64,000 nt of DNA from JAAGZL01 sp964628835 (GTDB lineage Bacteria > Pseudomonadota > Gammaproteobacteria > Chromatiales > Chromatiaceae): the NCBI GenBank assembly GCA_964628835.1, contig CAZVME010000006.1:1-64000 (forward strand), in the 5' to 3' direction. The notes under the pieces were generated by a model that was given only the letters and a program-made list of their open reading frames with translations, had not been told where the DNA came from and ran no database searches. Below, piece after piece: positions 28,429 to 36,905 of this stretch (positions are counted from its first letter, which is position 1; every line of letters starts with the position of its first letter). Position numbers and translations under genes: made by a program.

Positions 28429-29748
28429 ATGTCCATATCAAAAAGACGCATAGTAACACCACAGATAAGCATTGATGGCTCAGGCAGTCTACCCAAGCGG
28501 CTGGTTGTAATCCTGCTATTGCTTGTGGTCTGGACTGGGGCCGTCTATCAGTTCGGACGTGATGGTTTCGATCTGGGTATTATTGATCCGCCTGAAGAGG
28601 TGGTGAACTCCGGGCGCCAACTGGAACAGCTCAGATCAGAGTACAAGGCCCTGAAGAGACGGGCCGACGCAATTGGCAAATCCGGGCAGGAGATGAGCAA
28701 TGCCCAGAAGATGGCCATGGACGAGATCAGTCGGCTACAGGATGAACGAACCAGCCTGATCAAGGATATATCCGCCATCACGGCATCGGCTGAAGAGCAT
28801 AAGCTCAGGCTGGATATCAAAGATGTGGAAATCAGACCTGGCACCGAGCCGGGGATATTTAACTACACCGTGACCATCGAGCCGCAGCAGGGTGTAGATT
28901 GGGCGGTGAATGGTACCTTGAAGCTTGAGGTGGTGGGGGCGACAGATGGTGAGCCAGTCGTAGTTGGCATGTCTGAGGATGATGGAGTCCAGGAGGATAA
29001 CCGTCGCGTGTTTGGCCTGCAGCAGGATCTGAAAGGCACTTTGCAACTTCCAGAAAAATTTACTGCTGAGGCCCTGACCATGGAGCTGGTGACCGGTGAT
29101 GACTCGGCCAGCCTGCTGACGCAAAAGTATGAGTGGTCTGACGTGCTGCTGGACCCACAGCCACAACAGGATGGGGTGGCCACTACAGACGACGCGATCG
29201 AGAATCTGAAACGATCAAATCTGGCCCTGGTGATAAAGATGGCGAAGTATGAAAGGGCGGAGCAAAAACGCCTGGAGGCCGCAAGCAGCGGTGAGGCCAG
29301 TAAACTGGAGCAGGAGAGGGAGGCCATGGTACAGGAGGTCGCTCAGCTCAAGCAGAAGGTGATGGAGCTCAGTGGCCAGCTGAAGGTCAAGGGGATTAGC
29401 CTAAATCCAAAAGCCAAGGGTGGCAGTGTTGAAATGGAGGTCACTATTACCCGCTCCATCATAGATGGACAGCGTATGATTGGTGTAATGACCGTATCCT
29501 TGATTGGGATTGAGGATGACAAGGAGAAGATCTATAACCTGGAGAAGCTTACCTCCGACCAGAAGCTAAACTACAAGCTGGGGTTTAAAAACTATCAGAC
29601 CATTAAAGAGCCACTGCAACTGCCAAAAGGTTTTGTTCCGCATAAGATCATGATCCATGTTGAATCAGAAAATATCGAGATTGAACAGCTCAATGAGGAG
29701 TTTGATTGGCTGGAACTGGCGGAAAAGGCCAAGGGTAAAAAATCCTGA
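28429..29748 (+). CDS. Membrane-anchored coiled-coil protein with duplicated DUF6776-like domain
   Basis: 439-residue protein. One N-terminal membrane helix (RLVVILLLLVVWTGAVYQFG) and a coiled coil (residues about 60-125) lead into a beta-rich domain from LRLDIKDVEIRPG to KYEWSDVLL (about 127-245). A second coiled coil (about 265-320) is followed by a second related domain from LKVKGISLNPKAKG to EEFDWLELAE. The halves end alike (LPEKFTAEALTMEL..EWSDVL and LPKGFVPHKIMIHV..DWLELA), so the unit is duplicated. It probably lies in the periplasm. No function is known to me. Confidence 0.72.
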   Translation: MSISKRRIVTPQISIDGSGSLPKRLVVILLLLVVWTGAVYQFGRDGFDLGIIDPPEEVVNSGRQLEQLRSEYKALKRRADAIGKSGQEMSNAQKMAMDEISRLQDERTSLIKDISAITASAEEHKLRLDIKDVEIRPGTEPGIFNYTVTIEPQQGVDWAVNGTLKLEVVGATDGEPVVVGMSEDDGVQEDNRRVFGLQQDLKGTLQLPEKFTAEALTMELVTGDDSASLLTQKYEWSDVLLDPQPQQDGVATTDDAIENLKRSNLALVIKMAKYERAEQKRLEAASSGEASKLEQEREAMVQEVAQLKQKVMELSGQLKVKGISLNPKAKGGSVEMEVTITRSIIDGQRMIGVMTVSLIGIEDDKEKIYNLEKLTSDQKLNYKLGFKNYQTIKEPLQLPKGFVPHKIMIHVESENIEIEQLNEEFDWLELAEKAKGKKS

Positions 29749-29910
29749 TAGACCGATCTCAATTCCCGGCACACCAACTCCATATAAATCAATAACGTAA
29801 TTCAAGTCCGCTCTGGGCAACCCTGTTACTGTGCAGGCGAGTTTTCGTAGGCTAGTATTAAATCAGTTTCAAATTCCTTAACAGATCCGTGTATTACCCA
29901 GGGATTATCT

Positions 29911-30227
29911 TAGGGCCTGTTAACACTAATCCAATAGGCTCTGTTACGCCTGAAAAAGCGTCAATCTAGGCGCGAGGAGTGTAGTTTGGTCATTCCAAAT
30001 GAACAACGAGCAAAGCTTACCGCATCCTGCTCACGCACCTTACCAACATCCATGTTGGCAACAACGAGTGGCGCTTTTTCAGGCGTAACCCGAAGGGCTG
30101 GGGCTATTTTTCCGCCCAGCGGCGTTATCATTCATTCATGTAGAGTCACTACACATCACTCATTCTGCCTTGCTGGACGAAAAAATAGTCCCAGCAGTGC
30201 CTATTGGATTAGTGTTAACAGGCCCTA
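29911..30227. mobile_element. MITE-like element with perfect 28-base terminal inverted repeats
   Basis: 317 bases beginning TAGGGCCTGTTAACACTAAT and ending in its exact 28-base complement (30200-30227). Nested inside is a second perfect 18-base inverted repeat (GTTACGCCTGAAAAAGCG at 29943-29960; complement at 30072-30089). A third imperfect 17-base stem lies at 30104-30120/30172-30188, and a short hairpin TGTAG-AGTCA-CTACA sits within it. No coding frame. The TA at both ends would suit a TA-targeting transposase. Its right part recurs at 1-123 and, more diverged, at 60515-60652. Confidence 0.85.
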
Positions 30228-30305
30228 GTTGTGCTGCCCGTTTTATATGAAGAATAATCCTGTGTCAGGGATCCACAACAACAACCGGTGGGAGAGTTTA
30301 GAGAG

Positions 30306-32441
30306 ATGAATTTTCGTAAAGTCGGTTTAGTGCTCCTGCTGTTGCTTCTGGTTACACTCTTCTTTGTCCTGGATCTTGGCCAGTATCTCAATCTGGAGTA
30401 CCTTAAATCCAGGCATGTCGACCTGCTCTCCTGGCGTGATGCCAATCCATTCCAAAGCGCCCTGATATTCTTTCTGATCTATGTGGTGGTTACCGCGGTG
30501 TCCCTGCCGGGCGCGGCGATGATGACCCTGGCCGTGGGTGCAATATTTGGTCTGTTCTGGGGTACGGTGTTGGTCTCATTCGCCTCTACCCTGGGTGCGA
30601 CCCTGGCCTTTCTGATCGCCAGATTTGTGCTGCGTGACAGCGTACAGAATCGTTTTGGGAGCCGATTGAAGCCGCTGAATCAGGGCATTGAGAAAGATGG
30701 GGCATTTTATCTGTTTGGGCTGCGTCTGGTTGTGGTCATCCCTTTCTTTGTTATAAACCTGGTCATGGGGCTGACCCCTATCCGTACCTGGACCTTCGCC
30801 TGGGTCAGTCAACTTGGAATGTTGGCTGGTACGATAATATATGTAAATTTTGGCACCCAATTGGCCAGGATTGATTCCCTGTCTGGACTTCTGTCCCCAT
30901 GGCTAGTGTTCTCACTTGCTTTGCTGGGAATATTTCCGTTGATTGCCAAGAAGATATTGTCTGTTATCAAGGCCCGTCGCGCCCTGGAGGGGTATGCAAA
31001 GCCTGCCAGCTTTGACTGCAATATGGTGGTTATAGGCGCCGGTTCCGGTGGGCTTGTGGCTTCTTATATTGCGGCTGCGGTGAAGGCCAAGGTTACCTTG
31101 ATAGAACGGAACAAGATGGGTGGTGACTGCCTGAATACTGGCTGTGTCCCATCCAAGGCCATGATCCGCTCAGCCCGGTTTCTGGCGCACACCAAACGGG
31201 CGCAGGAGTACGGCTTCAAACCATTGCAGGCAGAGTTCAACTTTGCCGATGTGATGGAGAGGGTGAATGGGGTGGTGGAGAAGGTGGCGCCCCATGATTC
31301 AGTGGAAAGATACACCGGTCTGGGTGTGGATGTGATCGAGGGTGAGGCGAAGATCACCTCGCCATACACGGTGGAGGTGAACGGGGAGACGTTGACCACA
31401 AGAAATATTGTGGTGGCCACCGGGGCGGGGCCATTCATTCCGCCGATCGAAGGGGTTGAGCTAATCAACTACCTGACGTCCGACAATCTGTGGCAGCTGC
31501 GAGAGCTGCCGCCACGTCTGCTGGTGCTGGGTGGGGGACCTATCGCCTGTGAACTGGCTCAGTGCTTTGCCCGTTTTGGTTCCCAAGTGACCATAGTAAT
31601 CCGGGGGCCGAGGTTGATGCGGCGGGAAGATGATGATGTGGCAGCACTGGTTACTGAACGCTTTCTGGAGGAGGGTGTCGATATTCGGGCCGGCCACATC
31701 ATCAAGGCATTCCGTGTGATGGATGGCCGCAAGGAGTTGCTGGCCGAACATGAGGGGCAAGAGGTCTCGTTTGAATTTGATCAGGTGCTGATGGCCCTTG
31801 GTCGGGTCGCCAACACCACTGGTTTTGGCCTTGAGGAACTGGGAGTTGAGATAAGTGAACGCCGCACCATCGAGGTAAATGAGTTCCTGCAGACCAACTT
31901 TCCCAACATTTACGCCTGTGGCGATGTGGCAGGCCCATATCAGTTTACTCATACCGCAGGACATCAGGCCTGGTATGCGGCGGTCAACTCCTTGTTTGGT
32001 ATGTTTCGGCGTTTTAAGGTGGACTACTCGGTTATACCCTTTGCCACCTTTACCACGCCAGAAGTGGCGCGGGTGGGCCTGAACGAGAAGGAGGCCAAGC
32101 AACAGGGCATTCAGTATGAGGTTACCAGCTACGGACTGGATGACCTGGATCGGGCCATCGCCGATGGAGAGGGGCATGGGTTTGTAAAGGTCCTGACCGT
32201 GCCGGGCAAAGACCGGATTCTGGGTGCTACCATCGTGGGTGAGCATGCCGGTGAACTGATCGTGGAGTTTATTAGTGCCATGCGCCACCGCTATGGGTTA
32301 AACAAGATTCTCGGCACTATCCACATCTACCCAACCTGGTCCGAGGCCAACAAATATGCCGCTGGAAACTGGAAGAGGGCACACGCCCCGGAAAAACTGC
32401 TGCGACTGGTAGAGCGGTTTCATGCCTGGAACAGGGGCTGA
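30306..32441 (+). CDS. TVP38/TMEM64 (DedA-like) membrane domain fused to MerA-like flavin disulfide reductase
   Basis: 711-residue two-domain protein. Residues about 1-225 form a SNARE-associated/TVP38 membrane domain with around five helices and family motif regions such as GAIFGLFWGTVLVSFAS and FGLRLVVVIPFFVINLVMGL. From about 235 a class I pyridine nucleotide-disulfide oxidoreductase follows: GAGSGGLVASYIAA (FAD), redox-active GGDCLNTGCVPSKAM, LVLGGGPIACELAQ (NAD(P)) and YACGDVAGPYQFTHTAGHQA. There is no N-terminal mercury-binding domain and no C-terminal Cys pair, so mercury reduction is unlikely. The start is ATG 30306 rather than GTG 30288. Confidence 0.9.
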   Translation: MNFRKVGLVLLLLLLVTLFFVLDLGQYLNLEYLKSRHVDLLSWRDANPFQSALIFFLIYVVVTAVSLPGAAMMTLAVGAIFGLFWGTVLVSFASTLGATLAFLIARFVLRDSVQNRFGSRLKPLNQGIEKDGAFYLFGLRLVVVIPFFVINLVMGLTPIRTWTFAWVSQLGMLAGTIIYVNFGTQLARIDSLSGLLSPWLVFSLALLGIFPLIAKKILSVIKARRALEGYAKPASFDCNMVVIGAGSGGLVASYIAAAVKAKVTLIERNKMGGDCLNTGCVPSKAMIRSARFLAHTKRAQEYGFKPLQAEFNFADVMERVNGVVEKVAPHDSVERYTGLGVDVIEGEAKITSPYTVEVNGETLTTRNIVVATGAGPFIPPIEGVELINYLTSDNLWQLRELPPRLLVLGGGPIACELAQCFARFGSQVTIVIRGPRLMRREDDDVAALVTERFLEEGVDIRAGHIIKAFRVMDGRKELLAEHEGQEVSFEFDQVLMALGRVANTTGFGLEELGVEISERRTIEVNEFLQTNFPNIYACGDVAGPYQFTHTAGHQAWYAAVNSLFGMFRRFKVDYSVIPFATFTTPEVARVGLNEKEAKQQGIQYEVTSYGLDDLDRAIADGEGHGFVKVLTVPGKDRILGATIVGEHAGELIVEFISAMRHRYGLNKILGTIHIYPTWSEANKYAAGNWKRAHAPEKLLRLVERFHAWNRG

Positions 32442-32471
32442 TTAGATACCGCATAACAAAAGGACTGCGCT

Positions 32472-32942
32472 GTGGCCTTGCACAAGATAGTTTCAGGAGG
32501 ACAGACCGGGGTGGACCGCGCCGCCCTGGACGTTGCCCTGCAACTTGGCATGCCCTGTGGCGGCTGGTGTCCCAAGGGAAGATTGGCCGAAGATGGCGAA
32601 ATTGCCGCCCACTATCCACTGCAAGAGACCCCTTCCAGCAACTATCGGGTGCGCACTGAATGGAATGTGCGGGACTCTGATGCAACCTTGATTCTCAATC
32701 TGGGAGACCTTGAGGGTGGTACCGCCCTCACCGAGGTGCTGGCAAATGGCTATGCTAGTCCTTGCATGGTGCTGGACCTGGAGTCAGACCGGAATCTAGA
32801 GCAAATACTGGCCTGGCTGCAGGAGCACGATGTTTCAATCCTCAATATCGCAGGCCCACGTGGTTCCAAGCAGCCGCATGCGTACAGGTTTGCCACCGAG
32901 CTGCTGCAACGCCTTATCCCCATTGCCAGGGATCAGGTCTGA
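32472..32942 (+). CDS. Putative molybdenum cofactor carrier-like (Rossmann) protein
   Basis: 156-residue protein of the putative Moco-carrier family, related to DprA/LOG Rossmann folds: KIVSGGQTGVDRAALDVALQ, GGWCPKGRLAEDGEI, RTEWNVRDSDATLILNLG, GGTALTEVLA and LNIAGPRGSKQPHAYRFATE. A start GTG at 32472 leads into ALHKIVSGGQTG. A Moco-related role would suit the nitrate reductase genes in this genome but is not proven. It follows the fusion gene by 30 bases and may share its transcript. Confidence 0.82.
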   Translation: MALHKIVSGGQTGVDRAALDVALQLGMPCGGWCPKGRLAEDGEIAAHYPLQETPSSNYRVRTEWNVRDSDATLILNLGDLEGGTALTEVLANGYASPCMVLDLESDRNLEQILAWLQEHDVSILNIAGPRGSKQPHAYRFATELLQRLIPIARDQV

Positions 32943-33158
32943 TTACAGCTAGAAACAGAGTGTGATCTGGTGCTCAAAATCACATGTTACGTCAATAATC
33001 TTATGTAGATAATTAAAGAAGTAGCGAAACTTATTGATTGACAAGTAATTATATTCGTCCTATGCTCCAGAAAACCGCTGAGGATATAGAGTTGCGGTAT
33101 CTGTACTATTTTTGCCAACGGCAATAACAAACTGGATGCTTAAGAAGGGGGAGTTACT

Positions 33159-33536
33159 ATGGCTCAAATTAGATTAGCGGCTGCTGCAGTGGCAGCAACC
33201 ATAGCGATTGGTTCTCTGGCAGTAACTGGATGTACCGCCCGCGAAACGGGCAGTAATTATAGTAATGGTCAGGTGCCAGAAACCGGTGAGATGGTTGCAG
33301 ATGCTGCTGTGGTCCGCCCCATGACCCTCTGGGCATCTGCCATAGGTGCAGTAGGCTGGGTAGTTACACTCCCGTTTACCTTGCCCAGTGGCACCGCCGG
33401 TGAAGTTGGAAAGGCCTGGGTAGGTGACCCGCTTAAGTACACCTTCTGTCGTCCCGTTGGCGAGATGGATGATAATTCAGATACAGAGTGCTTCGCCAGA
33501 AACGATGGCGAGATAAACGACAACGTAAAAAGGTAA
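33159..33536 (+). CDS. Putative lipoprotein, conserved hypothetical
   Basis: 125-residue exported protein. Lipobox LAVTGC at about residue 25, a short hydrophobic stretch VVRPMTLWASAIGAVGWVVT, then PFTLPSGTAGEVGKAWVGDP and KYTFCRPVGEMD. The VVRP..LPF..PSG..GE.GKA..GDP pattern occurs in small lipoproteins of related bacteria, function unknown. GGGGGAG precedes the ATG, and a clear terminator follows. Confidence 0.72.
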   Translation: MAQIRLAAAAVAATIAIGSLAVTGCTARETGSNYSNGQVPETGEMVADAAVVRPMTLWASAIGAVGWVVTLPFTLPSGTAGEVGKAWVGDPLKYTFCRPVGEMDDNSDTECFARNDGEINDNVKR

Positions 33537-33604
33537 TACCTCCCCCCGGCGACAGAAGGCTGATTCAGGATGTATCTGTAGGCCAATTTGTTGTGAGGTT
33601 GTTT

Positions 33605-33632
33605 AGAGCCACTTCTTAGTGGCTCTTTTTTT
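33605..33632 (+). terminator. Rho-independent terminator after lipoprotein gene
   Basis: AGAGCCACT / AGTGGCTCT stem with TCTT loop and a run of T. It closes the transcript just before the cassette array. Confidence 0.92.
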
Positions 33633-33717
33633 GTACGCGCTTAAGCGTGCGTGTAAGGGTAATCAATAGGTCGGCGGTATCCGATTTCAGGAATTAATCA
33701 GAGATGATCTGGGTTAA

Positions 33718-34425
33718 TTATTTTGCTAATACACGAAGTGAATAGCCGCCCAATACCCGTACTGTTAAATCTTTATTTGCCAAAAAGGCAAGCTTCCTGG
33801 GTAATTTTAATAGTTTAGCCTTCCATCTTAGGTTTGGTAATTCCAGAGAGGTTCCTGTGTAAAAATAATCAAGAACCTCATATCCAGTATCTTTTAGAGT
33901 TTCCAGTGCTGTTTCCTTTGTAAAATAGTGGATATGTCCGGCTATTTTCTTGCTCTGATAATTGGAGAAGAACGAAGAATAGTTTGAATTGATAAATCAA
34001 GTGGGATATGGAATACCTTGTATTCTGCCTTTTTTTTCAACTTTGTTAGAAAGCCAAAATAGTCTTCAGCGTGCTCAAAAAACATCAATTGCCATTACAA
34101 TATCAAAATGTTCATCAGAGTCCTCAAGTAGATTGGAAAGTTTAAAGGATAGATTGTCCTTGGTCTTCGTGCTGCATAGTTTAAATGCTTGAGGTGAGAT
34201 TTCGTATCCGACAAATTCCACATCGTCAGTATAGTGCTCTGACAGCTGCTTGAGTATTTCTCCAGCCCCACATCCAATCTCACAAATTCTATTTGGAATC
34301 AGAGAGTTATTTTCGATTATGTTTTTTATTTGCCTGGCCTTCCACGGCGAGTCAGCTTCATGCCATGAAGGATTATTTACAAGATATGTTCCGTCTTCGT
34401 AGATTTGTTTCATCTGGTATTCCAT
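33718..34425 (-). pseudogene. Frameshifted SAM-dependent methyltransferase (cassette gene)
   Basis: The first 116 codons from 34425 give the N-terminal half of a class I methyltransferase: ICEIGCGAGEILKQLSEHY is the SAM-binding motif and DIVMAIDVF the next strand. The frame ends at a TGA after a run of six T (near 34080). Shifting one base continues FEHAEDYFGFLTKLKKKAEY and HIPLDLSIQTILRSSP to a second break near 33950. A further shift then gives GHIHYFTKETALETLKDTGY through to GGYSLRVLAK and a stop at 33718. So it is one protein broken by two frameshifts, by decay or homopolymer sequencing error. No attC is evident to its left. Confidence 0.82.
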
Positions 34426-34435
34426 ATTATTTTAC

Positions 34436-34566
34436 GCATAACGATTGTAGCAGGCGCGTTATGGAATCTAGCTGTAGGTGAAATAAAATAAACATCGATC
34501 TGGCTGTTTTTGTTAAGGCCTTTGTTTGAGGTTAGCGAAGGTCACGCTTAAATGACCTGTTAGGCA
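34436..34566 (-). repeat. attC site 1
   Basis: On the minus strand it runs from GCCTAAC (containing the stop codon of the four-helix membrane gene) to GTTATGC, 131 bases, a VCR-like length. Internal GCGTGACC and CGCTAACC blocks give partial symmetry. It separates the membrane-protein cassette from the broken methyltransferase. Confidence 0.7.
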
Positions 34567-34955
34567 TCTGGCTTTAAAGCGTCTAATTTATTGCTACGAT
34601 ATAACCACCAAAACCCAGCAAACAAAGCGAACCATACTCCGGTTCGTAAAGACATAGCGCGAAGGCTTTCAACAGCAATAGAGTTACCCTCTGTGTATAG
34701 AAAGAAGATTGCTGTCAGCATGGTGAGGTTGAGAACAAATATAGTAGCTGCGACATACATGCCTTGTTTGATGTTGCGCCATGCGATGATACCTGCTGCG
34801 ACATAAACAATACCCATTGCTGCGTTATAGATTAGTAGCGGTCGGAAAACGATATACCCCGGATTTGACCCTAGAAGGACACGAGTGCCTGCAAAAATGG
34901 TTAAAAGACCAAATAATACAGCTACAGTTACCAATATGTTTTGGGTGATTCTCAT
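34560..34955 (-). CDS. Small four-helix membrane protein (cassette gene)
   Basis: 131-residue integral membrane protein with four predicted helices (TVAVLFGLLTIFAG, IYNAAMGIVYVAAGIIAW, MYVAATIFVLNLTMLTAIFF, WFALFAGFWWLY). I recognise no named family. The stop TAA lies in the attC core GCCTAAC, so it belongs to a cassette. The ATG at 34955 is the only sensible start. Confidence 0.72.
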   Translation of the reverse strand: MRITQNILVTVAVLFGLLTIFAGTRVLLGSNPGYIVFRPLLIYNAAMGIVYVAAGIIAWRNIKQGMYVAATIFVLNLTMLTAIFFLYTEGNSIAVESLRAMSLRTGVWFALFAGFWWLYRSNKLDALKPDA

Positions 34956-34993
34956 TTATCAAGGTATCTAGTGAGTGATCTATTTATTGAGGT

Positions 34994-35061
34994 GCTTAAC
35001 GACTAAGCTTACAGGGATAGGCGCGTTAGCGCTAAAGTCCTGGATGAGCGTAATGTTATGC
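34994..35061 (-). repeat. attC site 2
   Basis: 68 bases on the minus strand from GCATAAC to GTTAAGC, with internal TTAGCGCTAACGCGCC symmetry. It follows ten bases after the stop of the methyltransferase-like membrane gene. This is one of the clearest attC sites in the array. Confidence 0.82.
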
Positions 35062-35070
35062 ATTACTTTA

Positions 35071-35754
35071 TTATGGTGTATCACCATATATCTCCAGCAT
35101 ATCAGGTCGTTCAGTAAAATAATAATGAACCCAAATATAAACATGGTTGAATAGTGCCGCTAAAATTGCCGCTTTCGATAGAAGTAATAATCCAGGCAAA
35201 TAAAGGATCATTAGGCCAAATACGTACATCCCGTTATCAGTATATTTAAATATCCCTTTTTTTACATAGGGCTCATTGTAGTGTTTATCGAAATGATCAA
35301 TTCCATATGCTCTTTTAATAGTGAAGTAATTTTTTACCGAGTAAAAAAGGAATATTACTAGAGGTGTTATTAGTACTGCTAAAGCATAACTGAGCATCGG
35401 ATTTATATTTAGAGTGCCTTTACTACTATACGCCAGAATGATTATTGTAATCAGCCGGCTTATAAATAGTAATGAAAACCCTGTGGCATATATTTTAAAC
35501 GACAGATTTAGGCCATAGCGTTTTGTGAATGTTCTTTGGTAAAGCTCAAGCCGCCAGACACCCCAAACATAAACTTGATGAATAATGGGAATTGCAATTG
35601 CCAACCAGAACCATGTTTTTGTAGTTAAACCCCATAAATTTCCGCTTAATATCTCAGTGTCATTGTTTAGATATAAGTTGATGGCAAAGATTATGATTAT
35701 TAATGAGATGAAGTGCCATATTTGGTATTTAAATATTTTTCTAGTTTCGCTCAT
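35071..35754 (-). CDS. Membrane methyltransferase-like protein, PEMT/isoprenylcysteine type (cassette gene)
   Basis: 227-residue integral membrane protein with about six helices. The C-terminal part resembles phospholipid/isoprenylcysteine methyltransferases: PYVKKGIFKYTDNGMYVFGL, then LLLSKAAILAALFNHVYIWV and HYYFTERPDM. Such enzymes methylate lipids or prenylated ends using SAM; the substrate here is unknown. The gene is AT-rich (long runs such as SLIIIIFAINLYLNND) compared with the core genome, as expected for a captured cassette. attC site 2 follows its stop. Confidence 0.75.
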   Translation of the reverse strand: MSETRKIFKYQIWHFISLIIIIFAINLYLNNDTEILSGNLWGLTTKTWFWLAIAIPIIHQVYVWGVWRLELYQRTFTKRYGLNLSFKIYATGFSLLFISRLITIIILAYSSKGTLNINPMLSYALAVLITPLVIFLFYSVKNYFTIKRAYGIDHFDKHYNEPYVKKGIFKYTDNGMYVFGLMILYLPGLLLLSKAAILAALFNHVYIWVHYYFTERPDMLEIYGDTP

Positions 35755-35768
35755 GTTTCAAATATATT

Positions 35769-35900
35769 GCCTATTTGAAATAGTCGGAATTATGTAGCAG
35801 TTGCAACTGCTACATAATTCCGGAAATAGTGATTAGTAGTGTAAGTTAAAACAGCCATAGCAGTTAAGGGTTATTTGTCCCGCTTGAACGCTTGTTATGC
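35769..35900 (-). repeat. attC site 3, long, left core degenerate
   Basis: On the minus strand it begins with GCATAAC followed by AAGCGTTCAAGCGGGAC, a very common attC opening. The far core is unclear: AATAGGC at 35769-35775 is the best candidate. The interval contains the perfect 38-base palindrome at 35785-35822, which is not usual for an attC. Confidence 0.6.
35785..35822. repeat. Perfect 38-base palindrome
   Basis: CGGAATTATGTAGCAGTTG followed with no spacer by its exact complement. It lies upstream of the PEMT-like gene and within attC site 3. It could be a very strong cruciform or hairpin, a recombination or termination signal, or an assembly fold-back artefact. Confidence 0.85.
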
Positions 35901-35921
35901 ACTGTCCCCACTTTTTAATAA

Positions 35922-36647
35922 TTATTCTTTCGTTATCTTTGCATCTTCTAGCAGAACAGGATAAAAATAGCCGTAGCTATAATCCTTATCCAGTGTAAGT
36001 TTGCCTTCAACGACAACTATGTCATCAATAGCCACTGTGCTATCCGTGGTGACGGTCAGATCATCCGCAGTACTACTGTCTTTTATATGTAGCCAGTTTT
36101 TTCCCATTACTTTGGCGGTGTATCGAGTGACCTTGCCTCGTAGACGTATTGTTTTTCCGCTGAGCTTTTGTTTTTGAGCATGGATCTCAGCGATAGTATG
36201 GCCCTGTTTTACTTTATGAATGCCTGTAACAGGTTTGGCTGCTTGTTTCTGTTTGATCTGGCTGTGCGCTGAAGCCATTCCTCCAGCATTGCTCGCCGAA
36301 GATTTTTTACCAGTGATATAACCGCCTACAAAATAGATAATGGGAAAATCACGCTTCATGGATTTACTATGGAAATTTTCCATGGGTGTCTCTGTTGAAA
36401 AGCCGATCATATCGCCGATTTTAAGAGGGGTGTTTGGCCCGGCGGCCCACACTTTCTTTTTGCCCGTATCAATCTCGGCATAAGTGTAACCGGAGTTCTT
36501 TAAAATCTCCGTTACCTTGCCGTGAATTGTGTTTGGGGTGGTGTTCTGTTCCGCATAGGCAGAATTGATTGTGCCTGCACTGAAAAGAACGAAAGAAAAA
36601 CAGCTAAACAGTATTAATAAAAAATTAGTACGATGTCTCATAATCAT
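35922..36647 (-). CDS. Secreted OB-fold-like protein with two domains (cassette gene)
   Basis: 241-residue exported protein: signal peptide to about residue 32, then NTIHGKVTEILKNSGYTYAE and KKVWAAGPNTPLKIGDMIGF, an NrfJ-like OB-fold module. A spacer rich in Lys/Gln follows, then a second OB-like module (SGKTIRLRGKVTRYTAKVMG, NWLHIKDSSTADDLTVTT, VVVEGKLTLDKDYSYGYFYP). Both halves resemble small periplasmic OB-fold proteins (NrfJ-like) seen near multiheme cytochromes. No heme or metal motif. It lies between attC sites 3 and 4. Confidence 0.7.
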   Translation of the reverse strand: MIMRHRTNFLLILFSCFSFVLFSAGTINSAYAEQNTTPNTIHGKVTEILKNSGYTYAEIDTGKKKVWAAGPNTPLKIGDMIGFSTETPMENFHSKSMKRDFPIIYFVGGYITGKKSSASNAGGMASAHSQIKQKQAAKPVTGIHKVKQGHTIAEIHAQKQKLSGKTIRLRGKVTRYTAKVMGKNWLHIKDSSTADDLTVTTDSTVAIDDIVVVEGKLTLDKDYSYGYFYPVLLEDAKITKE

Positions 36648-36671
36648 ATTGCTCTCAGTTTAATTATTTGC

Positions 36672-36795
36672 TCATAACGTCTCGTATAACCGGCTAGCAC
36701 CTGAAAACCCGCTTGACACTAGAAAGGCAACGACTAATAGCAGAGCAAAAAAAAACGCCGTTGTTAGCAATTCCGCGTTCATGCGTTTGTTAGGC
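36672..36795 (-). repeat. attC site 4
   Basis: 124 bases on the minus strand from GCCTAAC followed by AAACGCATGAACGCGG to GTTATGA. An open frame covering 36672-36905 runs straight through it and is not considered a gene. Confidence 0.8.
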
Positions 36796-36905
36796 AACTT
36801 ACGGTACCACAGTTTTTCAGAAGAAATGTTGCTTGACCGATCATGCGCTACCTGGCATTCATTGTGAATGACATTTCTCACTATGAACTCTTCGCGCGCG
36901 CGCAC

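Noticed and set aside
31461..32288. 275-codon minus-strand frame
   Set aside because: Antisense of the disulfide reductase part of the fusion gene.
30306..32441. Mercuric reductase
   Set aside because: Only the general disulfide-reductase motifs are present; there is no heavy-metal N-terminal domain and no C-terminal vicinal cysteines.
36672..36905. 77-codon minus-strand frame with a hydrophobic C-terminal half
   Set aside because: Its C-terminal half is the attC site read as protein; the core GCCTAAC and the attC stem lie inside it, and no credible start signal precedes it.
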